This document shows, piece by piece, positions 16,469 to 24,770 of a stretch of DNA of 64,000 nt. The notes under the pieces were generated by a model. That model did not search any database and was not told where the DNA came from. It worked only from the letters and a program-made list of their open reading frames with translations. The stretch is from Bradyrhizobium sp. sBnM-33 (lineage in GTDB: Bacteria > Pseudomonadota > Alphaproteobacteria > Rhizobiales > Xanthobacteraceae): the NCBI RefSeq assembly GCF_032917945.1, contig NZ_CP136624.1, positions 3,162,001-3,226,000 on the forward strand, given 5' to 3'. The translations under genes were made by a program, and so were the position numbers. The number at the start of each line of letters is the position of its first letter. Position 1 is the stretch's first letter.

Positions 16469-19197
16469 TCCGAACTCCAGAGTCGTGCAATGCTTTCGCT
16501 CGCCTTGCCGAATGCCAGTCGCTTGCGCCGCTGATAGCCGGGAGAAGCGGGCAGCGCCAATCGCAGATCGTTGGTCCGTTCGAAGGAGTTCGGGCCAGGT
16601 ACGGCGGTGCCCCGCATCAGCATGGCAACCACAACGTTGACGAAGGCTCCAATCTGTTCGATGGCGCCGTCGAGATCTTGGAGGCTGTGCGCCGATTGCT
16701 CCCCCCGCAGGTAGAGGAGTCTGGCGACGATCTGCGGGTCTCCCGGCAGGAGCTGACGGCACGCCAGACCATAGAGCGCACGCTGCAGCTCGGAGCCTCT
16801 ACCGATGGTGATGCGCGCGGCGTTCCTCGGGGGCTCGCTCGTCTTGTAGTCCGTCACGCGGACGGCGGCGGGTGCGGTCCGCAAGTCCAGGCGGTCGATG
16901 GTGCCTCGGAGACGAATGGGCGTGTTCGGCACTGAAACTGGCACGGTGGCGTCCCAAGGGAGCTCCCGTTCGGCGACGAAGCTTTCGGGCTGACCGAACG
17001 GAACTTCGGTCCAGCTTCGCGTGGTAGTTTCCGTGATCTCCTTGCGCAGCAATCCGACGAGCGCCAAGGACGCGGCATAGTCAACCGTATTCTTCCAAAG
17101 CAAACTTGGTGGCACCGGACCTTCGAGTGGCCATGCTTCTCGCACCACTCGAGCAGCGTCCTTGAGCGCGTCTTCGATCTCATGATCCGATGCTCGCGCA
17201 TAACCAGGCCGAGGTTCGAGCGAGTCGACCGCACGCCGCAGCAACTCGTGGACCAACTTGCCAAAGGCGTCGGGCGCAATCGAGAGGGGCTGTTCGCGTT
17301 CCTGCGGGGTTCGCCAACCAAGCGCATAACGCCAAACGAACCCCATGGGATCCTGCAGCATGCGCCGAAGCGAAGTAGCCGACTGCACGCGGTCGATCGC
17401 TCGTCGTATCGCGGGATGGTCTGCGGAAAACTGCGCGTCGTACGTCGTAAGGCCTTCTTCGTGCCAGCTCGTCCAGCATGTGTTCGCCGATCTGATCCGA
17501 CCAACCGTCGCTGCGTCCGCCGGGCGAGCCATCAAGCGGTCGGCTTCGTTCCAGGCGTGCTCGGGGACGCGCGCTCGCGACAGCGGAACCTCCGGCCGGT
17601 CCTGCAGCAACGGGCTTCGTCCGACACGGCTACCTTGCGCGCTCCGACGGCTACGCGACAACACCACCTCGCAGGTAGCACCAGCGATGATGGCTTCGAA
17701 ATGCCGCCGGTCCGCCTTGGCCGTCGGATCGACGTCAAATTCACTCGCGGACAGCACATGGTTGGGAAAGATGGAATCTTCCGCTGAGCGCCGCGGCCAG
17801 CCCCGGTTCGTGAGCCCAAGCAGCCGCGTGTAAGGGCGGGGCGCGCTTGCGAGATCCCGCGCAGCGCACCAAGCGATCGAATCAGCCGCGTCGTTCTCCG
17901 ACGGGAAACGCGCGTTTTGCAGGGCGAATTCGACAGCGTCGGGCGGCCCCGCACGCAGGGCAGCTTGCCAAAGCTGGGCCGAACGGCCACGCAGAAGGAG
18001 GTCGGATGCCTCTTGGGCGGCCGCAATCCCTCTTGCCAACGTTTCCAATATGGGGATGGCGCCTTGCAGCGCTGCCAAGGACGCATTGCCTAGAATGGTG
18101 TTCGAGATCGCGCGGCGCCAGTCCTCGAGCTGGGCCAACCCTGCTCCGCGCGGGATCGACGACAGCCATCCCTGAGGAAGTTCGTCAAGGGCGCCGCCCT
18201 CGCCCCGGCACAAGGAGACGAGGCGTCGCACACGCAACTGGCTTAGGCCGTGCAGAAGGACATCCGCCAGCGCCGCCGCTCGTTGACCGTCTCGGGTAGC
18301 GAGGGCGGGAATGCCATGCACGAAATGCAATCGCAATCCGGCATCCGCCGTCGATGCATAGAAATGATCGTCCCAAGCCGTGGTACCGGCGGATGCGATG
18401 GCGATCTCCTGAGGGTGTGCCTTGCCCGATGCGATCAGTTGGCGAGCCCAACGAAGGCTCTCGACCACCTCGTGCCGCGGATCAGCGCAAGAGACCGCGG
18501 TGGTGACTGGTTCATGACCCGATGCCTCGAGCCGGACAACCGAACCCGAAAACCAATCGGTCTCGGCTTGGATCGGAGCGTGCCACTCTACCGGCACTCT
18601 TTCGACGAGACCTTCGATCAGGGGGCGCCAATTGGGAGCGATGAACGAGAGACGCTCGATAGTGACACGGCCGACGAGCCGTGCTGCGTGGCGAGTTCTC
18701 GCCAAGGCCGCATCCCGTAAATCACGCGGCGGCATCATGCTGGTGGGCAGATGACGCCGCACTCGCTCTTCGATAAGTGCTAACTCGCGGATGCGGACGC
18801 CTCCGGCTGCACCCGTCTCGATACGAAAATCCGCGTCCCAGAGCTTGCGCAAGGTTCGTGAGACTGCCCGGGTCATGCCCGGAAGGTGTCGTACGCCCTC
18901 CAGTTCGACGAATCCTCCTTCATCGAGGGCGCGTTGGACGGCGAGATCGAGCTGCTCGACGGTAACCGGCGTAACGAAGCCACCCGCGAGTCTCGCCGCA
19001 AGCTGCGGTAGGTTTAGGATCTGAAGGCCGCACTCGTTAGCCCGGGCTGCCGCCGCGCGACGCATCTGGTAGCCGAGAGCTCCCCCAACGACGGCAGTTC
19101 GCGTACGAAACGTGACGCCCTCCACGGCATCTCCTAGCCCTGTGACTTTCACCAAATGCCGCCGAGTTTGCAACTGTCCTGCTACTCGCGATGCCAA
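16465..19197 (-). CDS. AddB-like PD-(D/E)XK nuclease protein
   Basis: About 910 residues starting at TTG 19197; an in-frame stop at 19213-19215 rules out a longer start in this frame. No Walker A is visible, so the helicase-like region is probably structural, as in inactive AddB subunits. The nuclease domain is at the C-terminus: FGKLVHELLRRAVD, then LRGTIDRLDLR (Asp) and VRVTDYKTSEPP (D-x-K), then the Q-x-x-x-Y-like helix GSELQRALYGLACRQLL. The Cys ligands of the AddB iron-sulfur cluster are not apparent near the nuclease. Its stop overlaps the AddA-like start by 4 bp, indicating co-translation of a complex. Confidence 0.8.
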   Translation of the reverse strand: MASRVAGQLQTRRHLVKVTGLGDAVEGVTFRTRTAVVGGALGYQMRRAAAARANECGLQILNLPQLAARLAGGFVTPVTVEQLDLAVQRALDEGGFVELEGVRHLPGMTRAVSRTLRKLWDADFRIETGAAGGVRIRELALIEERVRRHLPTSMMPPRDLRDAALARTRHAARLVGRVTIERLSFIAPNWRPLIEGLVERVPVEWHAPIQAETDWFSGSVVRLEASGHEPVTTAVSCADPRHEVVESLRWARQLIASGKAHPQEIAIASAGTTAWDDHFYASTADAGLRLHFVHGIPALATRDGQRAAALADVLLHGLSQLRVRRLVSLCRGEGGALDELPQGWLSSIPRGAGLAQLEDWRRAISNTILGNASLAALQGAIPILETLARGIAAAQEASDLLLRGRSAQLWQAALRAGPPDAVEFALQNARFPSENDAADSIAWCAARDLASAPRPYTRLLGLTNRGWPRRSAEDSIFPNHVLSASEFDVDPTAKADRRHFEAIIAGATCEVVLSRSRRSAQGSRVGRSPLLQDRPEVPLSRARVPEHAWNEADRLMARPADAATVGRIRSANTCWTSWHEEGLTTYDAQFSADHPAIRRAIDRVQSATSLRRMLQDPMGFVWRYALGWRTPQEREQPLSIAPDAFGKLVHELLRRAVDSLEPRPGYARASDHEIEDALKDAARVVREAWPLEGPVPPSLLWKNTVDYAASLALVGLLRKEITETTTRSWTEVPFGQPESFVAERELPWDATVPVSVPNTPIRLRGTIDRLDLRTAPAAVRVTDYKTSEPPRNAARITIGRGSELQRALYGLACRQLLPGDPQIVARLLYLRGEQSAHSLQDLDGAIEQIGAFVNVVVAMLMRGTAVPGPNSFERTNDLRLALPASPGYQRRKRLAFGKASESIARLWSSE

Positions 19198-19259
19198 TCT
19201 CGATCCAGTCCACTACATGTACCATGACGCCGGATTCGGATCATCATGCCGGCCGACAT

Positions 19260-20366
19260 TCATCTCGTACGCAGGAGCGACGGGTCGAGCGCAGGCAGCC
19301 TTATCGGGTCGAACGGCGCCAGGTCGACGCTTTGTGCTGCGCCGTCAACGATCAATTCGGCAATGGCTTCGCCTGTCGCTGGTGAGTTGAGGATACCCCA
19401 GACATTGTGCCCGGTAGCAACATAGAGCCCCTCGCTGCGTGGGACTTTGCCTATCAGCGGCAAGCCGTCATGTGTGACCGGTCGGAAACAGGCTTGCCGC
19501 GCAAGGATCCTTTCTTGGCGGAAGATCGGCGACAATCGTTCGGCGATGGCGTGCAGGCGACCGATGGCCTCTGAATCCGGCTTTACCGCGGCGGGGTCGA
19601 TCGGCAGCGGGACCACGTCGGATAGAGCCGCAATATGGGTGCTGCCATCTGCGCGCGGAAACACCTCGACGCTTACCATCTCGTCGGTCTCATCGTGATA
19701 GTCTAGAAATAGTGCGTGTGGGGGAACGTCTGCGCCGGTGTCGTAGACAAGACTCGGACTACGCTGCCCGAAAACGGCCGGCAAGCTCATCCATTCCGCC
19801 GCCAGCAATGACCACGGTCCCATGGCGACAACGACGGCGTCTGCCTCAATGATGTCGCCGTCAACTTTGACGCCCCGCACAGTCGTGGCGTGGGTATGCC
19901 TCACCACGCCGGTCGCGCGCCCGCGGCGCAGTTCGGCGCCTCGCGCTTGGGCGGCGCGCATCATAGCGGAGGTGAACATGCGGGGATGAACAATTGCCGT
20001 CGTCTCAGTGGTGCTCAACCGCGACGCAATAACAACGCCGTTGGAGAGCCAATCGAGCTCCGAAGGTTTCTGGCGGCGCGGATCGCGCTCGGAAGCGACG
20101 AAGCCGCTGTAAGCGGTCATGGGACGATAGCCCCAATCGTCGGCGAGCTCCTGCGGCAAAGCCGCGTGCAGCTGGAAACTGCGTCGGGCCAGCGCGTCTA
20201 CCGGCGTGCCGGCACACCAGTCGAGTGCCAGAAATCCGCCGGCCTTTCCAGATGCTGCGGCGGCAACCTCGGTGCTCTCAACCACGATCACTTGGGCGCC
20301 GCGTCGGCTGAGGAAGTAGGCTGTGCAGGCGCCCACGACGCCGCCGCCGCAAATCACAACCCGCAT
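19260..20366 (-). CDS. FAD-dependent amino-acid oxidase-like oxidoreductase
   Basis: A 368-residue DAO-fold flavoprotein. The N-terminal Rossmann motif is VVICGGGVVGACTAYFLSRRGAQVIVVE. The FAD-contacting AAAASGKAGGFLALDW follows. The substrate-domain strand is ADAVVVAMGPWS (about 185). The C-terminal FAD motif is GLYVATGHNVWGILNSPATGEAIAELI (about 320-347). It resembles DadA/glycine-oxidase-type enzymes that oxidise secondary or primary amines, passing electrons to oxygen or a quinone. No signal or membrane segment. It is downstream of a small Cys-rich frame and convergent with nothing; the gene stands apart from the repair genes functionally. Confidence 0.88.
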   Translation of the reverse strand: MRVVICGGGVVGACTAYFLSRRGAQVIVVESTEVAAAASGKAGGFLALDWCAGTPVDALARRSFQLHAALPQELADDWGYRPMTAYSGFVASERDPRRQKPSELDWLSNGVVIASRLSTTETTAIVHPRMFTSAMMRAAQARGAELRRGRATGVVRHTHATTVRGVKVDGDIIEADAVVVAMGPWSLLAAEWMSLPAVFGQRSPSLVYDTGADVPPHALFLDYHDETDEMVSVEVFPRADGSTHIAALSDVVPLPIDPAAVKPDSEAIGRLHAIAERLSPIFRQERILARQACFRPVTHDGLPLIGKVPRSEGLYVATGHNVWGILNSPATGEAIAELIVDGAAQSVDLAPFDPIRLPALDPSLLRTR

Positions 20367-20413
20367 GGTCTCTCCGCTTGCCAGCTCTCAAACGCCGAGA
20401 AGGTCCAGCGATG

Positions 20414-20551
20414 CTAACGCGTCGGCTGTCCCTTTGTCTCCTTGAGCTTATCGACGCAACTTTTGAGACAGACGTGTCCGCCGTCGGAACGACCATGCTT
20501 GCGCACGTAGGCGCTTCCGACACAACCCGCGCCTCTGGCGTGCAGTTCCAA
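20414..20551 (-). CDS. Small Cys/His protein (45 aa), possible zinc binder
   Basis: A 45-residue frame starting at TTG 20551, too short for most gene callers. Visible motifs are HARGAGCVGSAYVRKHG, then DGGHVCLKSCVDKLKET. Two Cys/His pairs (H4/C10 and H26/C28, with C32) could bind zinc. Composition is protein-like rather than random, and the Lys-rich C-terminus suggests nucleic-acid or protein binding. There is no clear ribosome site, so the start is uncertain. It lies 47 bp upstream of the FAD oxidoreductase gene on the same strand and might be co-transcribed. Confidence 0.4.
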   Translation of the reverse strand: MELHARGAGCVGSAYVRKHGRSDGGHVCLKSCVDKLKETKGQPTR

Positions 20552-20669
20552 TAGTTTGGAACCAAGATTCAACGAAAGGAGTGGCCTGTACCCTGAGACT
20601 GATCACACCGTTTGACCGATGCCCATCGCGTAGACTGGCTGGATGCTTACCGCGTTGCCCTATTCCAGT

Positions 20670-21773
20670 TCAAATCCCGAAATCCAGTTGCGGCTCCGTG
20701 TCGTTCTCACCTTGCAGAGAAGACAGCGACACTCCCAGGAGGCGCACCGCCTTTGGAAGGGGCATGGCGTCCTCCAGCAGGCCGATCGCCAGACGCGCGA
20801 GATCGTCGCGGTTCGCGACAGCCGCAGACACGGATCGGCTGCGCGTGATGATTTCGAAGTCGGCGAGCTTCACTTTAAGTGTCACCGTTCGCCCCCGGGT
20901 GCCCGTCGACTCGCAGTGCCGCCAGACCTTGTCGATCAACGGCCGGAGCTCCGCGAGCATCGCGTCGAATTCCGTGAAATCGGTGAAGAACGTGTTCTCG
21001 GCGCCGACCGATTTGCGGATACGATTGGCCCGTACAGGCCTCTCGTCGATGCCGCGCGAAATCCAGTAGTAGTAGGTGCCGGACTTGCCAAAGTTCTCCT
21101 GCAGGAACGCGAGGGACTGGTTGCGGATGTCGAGGCCGGTCCAAATCCCGAACGCGTTGAATTTCGTGGCGGTTGCCGGCCCGATGCCGTGAAACTTCCC
21201 GACCGGCAGCGTCTCGACGAAGGCCGGTCCCATCTCCGGCGAGATGACATACTGCCCATTGGGTTTGCGATGATCGGAGGCGAGCTTCGCCAGGAATTTG
21301 TTGTAAGAGATGCCCGCCGACGCGTTTAAGCCGATCTCGGCTTTGATCTTCTCGCGGATCCTCATCGCGATGTCTCTGGCCAGCAGGATACCTTGCAGGT
21401 TTTCAGTGACATCGAGATAGGCCTCGTCGAGCGAAAGTGGCTCGATAATCGGCGTGTGCTCGGCGAAGATCTCGCGAATCTGTCGGCTGATCGCCTTGTA
21501 AACTTCGAACCGTGGCTTGACGAAGATCAGGTCCGGACACTGCCGCTTCGCGGTGACCGACGGCATGGCCGAGCGAACGCCGTACTGGCGGGCTTCGTAG
21601 CTCGCGGCGGCGACGACGCCGCGCTCGGCCGAACCGCCCACAGCCACCGGCTTGCCACGCAAGTCCGGATTATCGCGCTGCTCCACCGATGCGTAGAAGG
21701 CATCCATGTCGATATGGATGATCTTGCGGTGAGGCGCTGTCGAAGCGCTATGTTCCGGATCGGGAGGGACCAT
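20670..21773 (-). CDS. dinB: DNA polymerase IV
   Basis: A Y-family translesion polymerase of about 367 residues from ATG 21773; an in-frame TTG at 21803 would add ten. Palm motif 1 is IIHIDMDAFYASVEQRDNP with the catalytic Asp residues. The second site is EPLSLDEAYLDVT (about 100). The steric region GVRSAMPSVTA follows, and the helix-hairpin-helix is VGKFHGIGPATATKFNAFGI. The little finger domain ends LGVSLSSL. A C-terminal QLDFGI matches the QL-[SD]-LF type beta-clamp motif. It copies damaged DNA with low fidelity, usually under LexA control, though no LexA box was identified. The next gene lies upstream on the same strand. Confidence 0.95.
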   Translation of the reverse strand: MVPPDPEHSASTAPHRKIIHIDMDAFYASVEQRDNPDLRGKPVAVGGSAERGVVAAASYEARQYGVRSAMPSVTAKRQCPDLIFVKPRFEVYKAISRQIREIFAEHTPIIEPLSLDEAYLDVTENLQGILLARDIAMRIREKIKAEIGLNASAGISYNKFLAKLASDHRKPNGQYVISPEMGPAFVETLPVGKFHGIGPATATKFNAFGIWTGLDIRNQSLAFLQENFGKSGTYYYWISRGIDERPVRANRIRKSVGAENTFFTDFTEFDAMLAELRPLIDKVWRHCESTGTRGRTVTLKVKLADFEIITRSRSVSAAVANRDDLARLAIGLLEDAMPLPKAVRLLGVSLSSLQGENDTEPQLDFGI

Positions 21774-21821
21774 AGGCGGATTGTACAGGGCACCGTAGGC
21801 CAAGTCGCGGCCGAGTCAGCG

Positions 21822-22082
21822 TCAATCCGCAGAGGGGCATTCAGGGCAGGTGTCGCCGATCGAGTCCAGTACCTCGGCGATCGCGACGGCAGTTACTTGG
21901 GATGAAACGCCGGCCGGCGGATCCGTCCGAGCGATCTGGAATGCGCGGTCGCGGGCATGCGGATCGGCGCGGTCCTGCATCCACCCGTGCTCCTCGCATT
22001 CGCGAATGGCGCCGGCCTCGCTGAGCACCGAAATCGCCCAGCCGCGAAGCGTCCGGATCGCTGGTTGCCTCTCCTTCGTCAT
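21822..22082 (-). CDS. Small conserved hypothetical protein
   Basis: 86 residues from ATG 22082 (MTKERQPAIRTL); two extra residues are possible at 22088. It is acidic, with RTLRGWAISVLSEAGAIRECEEHGWMQDRADPHARDRAFQIA and a C-terminal CPEC pair. I recognise the pattern as a conserved hypothetical of Bradyrhizobium, often near DNA repair genes. A helical fold is likely, and the two Cys could bind metal or be redox-active. It lies between dinB and the SRAP gene on the same strand and may belong to one damage-response operon. Confidence 0.65.
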   Translation of the reverse strand: MTKERQPAIRTLRGWAISVLSEAGAIRECEEHGWMQDRADPHARDRAFQIARTDPPAGVSSQVTAVAIAEVLDSIGDTCPECPSAD

Positions 22083-22215
22083 CAGCATTCGAAATCGCTC
22101 CTACCGGGCGAATCCTCACGCCTCGCCGTCCGTTCCGGGCTGCTAACACAGGTCAGGGATTCCGAATTGCATGGCCTATTGCTTTTCCACGTGTTCCGTC
22201 CGCCTGTGCAAAAGG

Positions 22216-22934
22216 TCAGGCGGCCAGCGCGGGATCTTCCTTTTCGCCGGTCGCGACGATCTTCAGCGCCCCGTCCGGCAACGGCCGTTGGAGCGCCTTG
22301 GCCTCGTCCCAGGGGGCGCGCAGCCAGACATCGTACTCTTCGGTTGTCGTCAGGATCACCGGCATCGCCTTCGGATGGACACGTTCCACCTCGACGTTCG
22401 GCTTGCAGGTCAGGAAGGCGTACACATCGATCGTGACTTCTCCTTCCTTGGCCTTCCGGACGCTGGTCCAGTTCGTCCAGAGGCCGGCGAACGACAGCAG
22501 CGGGCGGCTTTCGTCCGGCGCGAACCATACCGGCACCTTGTTGCCATCGATCGTGTCGTACTCGCTGAACGACGTGAAGGGGACCAGGCAACGGTGCTCG
22601 GTCCCGAGCCACCGCTTCCAATGCGCGCTGCCCACGTTTCGGATGTTGGTGGTGCCACTGTCCGGCTCCATCCGAAGCAATTCCTTGAAATCGACCGGCT
22701 TTCCCTTAGCCTCGAGCTTCTGGGCTCGCTTCTTGGTGGCGTCCAGGAGCGCCTGCTGCGAGGACGGCATGCCCCACCGAGCCATGGCGATCTCGCGACC
22801 GTCGGGCGCGTTGCGAACTATCGGCGCTGGGTAGTCCGGAAAGATGCCGGGCATTGAAGGCAGGTTGCCAACGCGACTGTTGAGTGCGCTGAACAGGCGA
22901 CGGATCGCGTCAACGTTCTTGGTCATCGAATAGA
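22216..22934 (-). pseudogene. SRAP (HMCES/YedK-type) gene, 5' end severed by an IS
   Basis: The residual frame from ATG 22926 encodes 236 residues of an SOS-response-associated peptidase: [42 protein letters not shown], and [10 protein letters not shown] with the active-site His region. Functional SRAP proteins begin Met-Cys, and Cys2 forms the covalent link to abasic sites in single-stranded DNA. Here the first codons (GTG TGC AAT CTC) lie at 24285-24296, on the far side of the insertion sequence. They directly follow a stop codon spacing of 2 bp from the upstream zinc-ribbon gene. The remaining frame cannot encode Cys2, so activity should be lost. Confidence 0.88.
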
Positions 22935-22939
22935 TGGGG

Positions 22940-22954
22940 TGATTGCAGTTGCTG
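22940..22954. repeat. Left subterminal inverted repeat of the IS
   Basis: TGATTGCAGTTGCTG, 5 bp inside the left boundary. It matches the complement of 24265-24279 at 14 of 15 positions (A/G difference at position 8). Confidence 0.85.
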
Positions 22955-23012
22955 CTCGAAAGGCTCAGCCTGGAAGGGAAGCCGGCGAGCCGGCGGCAGC
23001 AGGAGCGGGAAC

Positions 23013-24056
23013 ATGAAGCACTATGTCGGTCTGGATGTTTCGCTAAAGGAGACGGCTATCTGTGTTGTGGACGAGAATGGCGTCGTCATTCGCGAGGGCA
23101 AAACATTTTCGGAACCGGAGGCTATTGTTGCCTGGCTCAACGAAAGCGGATTGCCCCTTGCCAAGGTCGGGATTGAGATTGGTGGTCTCGCTCGTTGGCT
23201 GTACGGCGAACTGCGTGCTGCCGGCTTACACGCAGTCTGCATCGATCCCCGAAGACTGCGCGGCGTGACTAGGACAATGCCGATTAAGACCGATCGAAAC
23301 GACGCTCGCGCTATTGCGCAGGTAATGCGGGTCGGCTGGTACACCGTTGTTCATATCAAGGGTGACGTGAGCCAGGAGCTACGAATGCTTCTCAATAATC
23401 GCAAGACGCTTTTGATTAAGCAGATCGATATCGAGAATGAAATTCGGGGCGTCTTACGCGTCTTCGGCTTAAAGCTGTCTGGTCGTATATCTCAAGTAAC
23501 GTTTGAGCAGCAAACGAATGAACTCACAGATGGCCATCCACGACTCGCGGCGATGCTGCGCCCAATGCTTGTGGCTCGAGCCGCGCTGCGTGAACAGTAC
23601 GGCGTCCTACACAAGATGGTACTTGAAATAGTACGCCGCGAACCGACATGCCAGCGGCTCATGACGATACCAGGCGTAGGCGCACTGACGGCAATCACTT
23701 TTCTAACAACTATTGATGACCCGGATCGCTTTCAACGCTCCCGCGATGTTGGCGCGCATCTTGGCCTTACGCCACGCAAATACGCATCTGGCGAAACCGA
23801 TCGGAATGGCGCTATTTCGAGGTGCGGCGATGTGATGCTCAGGACCATACTTTATCAGGCAGCGCTTGCACTTCTAACCCGCACCCAGCGTTGGTCTGCA
23901 TTGAAAGCCTGGGGTGTAAGGGTGGCCAAGCGACGCGGTCTTCGCCGAGCAGTCGTGGCGGTCGCGCGAAAATTAGCGATCGTGATTGCATCGGATCTGG
24001 GCAGATGGAAGCGAGTTCCGATGGACCCGCGAGGAGGCGACCGCATGATCGATTAG
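23013..24056 (+). CDS. IS110-family DEDD transposase
   Basis: A 347-residue transposase. The N-terminal RuvC-like DEDD domain is [14 protein letters not shown] (Asp8), VGIEIGG (Glu near 59), and [14 protein letters not shown] (two Asp, near 92-96). The C-terminal Tnp_20 domain is [25 protein letters not shown], then [29 protein letters not shown] with the conserved Ser region. IS110 transposases act with an element-encoded bridge RNA to recombine donor and target. GGAGCGGGAAC precedes the ATG. The gene appears intact. Confidence 0.95.
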   Translation: MKHYVGLDVSLKETAICVVDENGVVIREGKTFSEPEAIVAWLNESGLPLAKVGIEIGGLARWLYGELRAAGLHAVCIDPRRLRGVTRTMPIKTDRNDARAIAQVMRVGWYTVVHIKGDVSQELRMLLNNRKTLLIKQIDIENEIRGVLRVFGLKLSGRISQVTFEQQTNELTDGHPRLAAMLRPMLVARAALREQYGVLHKMVLEIVRREPTCQRLMTIPGVGALTAITFLTTIDDPDRFQRSRDVGAHLGLTPRKYASGETDRNGAISRCGDVMLRTILYQAALALLTRTQRWSALKAWGVRVAKRRGLRRAVVAVARKLAIVIASDLGRWKRVPMDPRGGDRMID

Positions 24057-24283
24057 CAATTCAGCGGATCCGCCGAAAAGGCGGAACGACGTCCTGCGAG
24101 GACGAGGTCGGGGTGACTGCGCTGCAACCTCTGTGCCTGCAGCACGCGCCTAATAGATAGCAGCTCCCGATCTTCGGACTACCATCGTGAGGCGGCTATG
24201 AACGTCGACCTCGTAGACAAGAGCGAGCCTCGCAGGCTGTCGGTAACGAGCTGAACCCTTGTGCCAGCAACCGCAATCAGACA
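24057..24283 (+). ncRNA. Candidate bridge RNA region of the IS
   Basis: A 227-bp non-coding right end, where IS1111-group elements encode their bridge RNA. Local structure is visible: TCCGCC-GAAAA-GGCGGA at 24069-24085 and CGTCCT-GCG-AGGACG at 24090-24104. The heptamer AATAGAT at 24152-24158 equals the left target junction at 22929-22935, as expected for a target-binding loop, but a heptamer match could be chance. The RNA ends are unknown. Confidence 0.5.
24265..24279. repeat. Right subterminal inverted repeat of the IS
   Basis: CAGCAACCGCAATCA, 4 bp inside the right boundary, pairing with 22940-22954. Confidence 0.85.
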
Positions 24284-24298
24284 AGAGATTGCACACGT

Positions 24299-24748
24299 TC
24301 AGTCCTCCAGAGGCACGTTGCGCGGCCGCTGAGTTAGTTGCAGCAGCGTCGCCGAGGGGCGCCGGCCTGCCTTGGCGCATTTCCGACAGCGCAGCCTGCC
24401 GGCGAGATCATGAACGAAAGTTGTCGGTGGATGGGGCAGGGCAGCGAGATCGACCTGGCTCGGTGCTTTGCAGCGCGAGCACTCGATCAGAAGCCAAGGA
24501 TAGCCGCCGTTTATCGCCTGGTCGACGGTCGGAGACGGATCGATCGGTTCTCCGTCCGCCCACATCCGCTCGTTCCAGCTTTCAGCCAGGAGCTGATCGG
24601 CTTGGCGTATCAGGACGTCCCCCTTGGCGCGCAGCTCGTCCGACTGCGCGGCCAAAATGCCTGTCATCGCCCGCGCCTCGCCGAGCTCCCTCTTCAAGGC
24701 CTTACGGTCTCCGCCAGACAGAGGCGTCGGGTGATGTTTGGGGGCCAT
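24299..24748 (-). CDS. Zinc-ribbon hypothetical protein upstream of SRAP
   Basis: A 149-residue protein. The N-terminal half is a charged helix (DRKALKRELGEARAMTGILAAQ). The second half holds two CxxC knuckles, IECSRCKAP (about 90) and LRCRKCAKAG (about 122), separated by DLAALPHPPTTFVHDLAG: a classic zinc ribbon. The stop lies 2 bp before the original GTG start of the SRAP gene (24296), so the two were an operon before the IS insertion. This linkage suggests a DNA-damage role. Function unknown. Confidence 0.75.
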   Translation of the reverse strand: MAPKHHPTPLSGGDRKALKRELGEARAMTGILAAQSDELRAKGDVLIRQADQLLAESWNERMWADGEPIDPSPTVDQAINGGYPWLLIECSRCKAPSQVDLAALPHPPTTFVHDLAGRLRCRKCAKAGRRPSATLLQLTQRPRNVPLED

Positions 24749-24770
24749 CCGGAACGACGCCGGGCTGTGA

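Larger units (their letters stand above)
22935..24283 (+). mobile_element. IS110-family (IS1111-like) insertion sequence
   Basis: A 1349-bp element. Boundaries come from rejoining the broken SRAP gene: the left flank ends CGAATAGA (22934) and the right flank starts AGAGATTGCACAC (24284). This reconstructs one continuous coding start with a possible 3-bp AGA repeat. Inside are imperfect subterminal inverted repeats (TGATTGCAGTTGCTG at 22940-22954; complement of 24265-24279, 14/15 identical). There are 78 bp before and 227 bp after the transposase. A long 3' non-coding end and subterminal repeats are typical of the IS1111 group. Confidence 0.88.
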
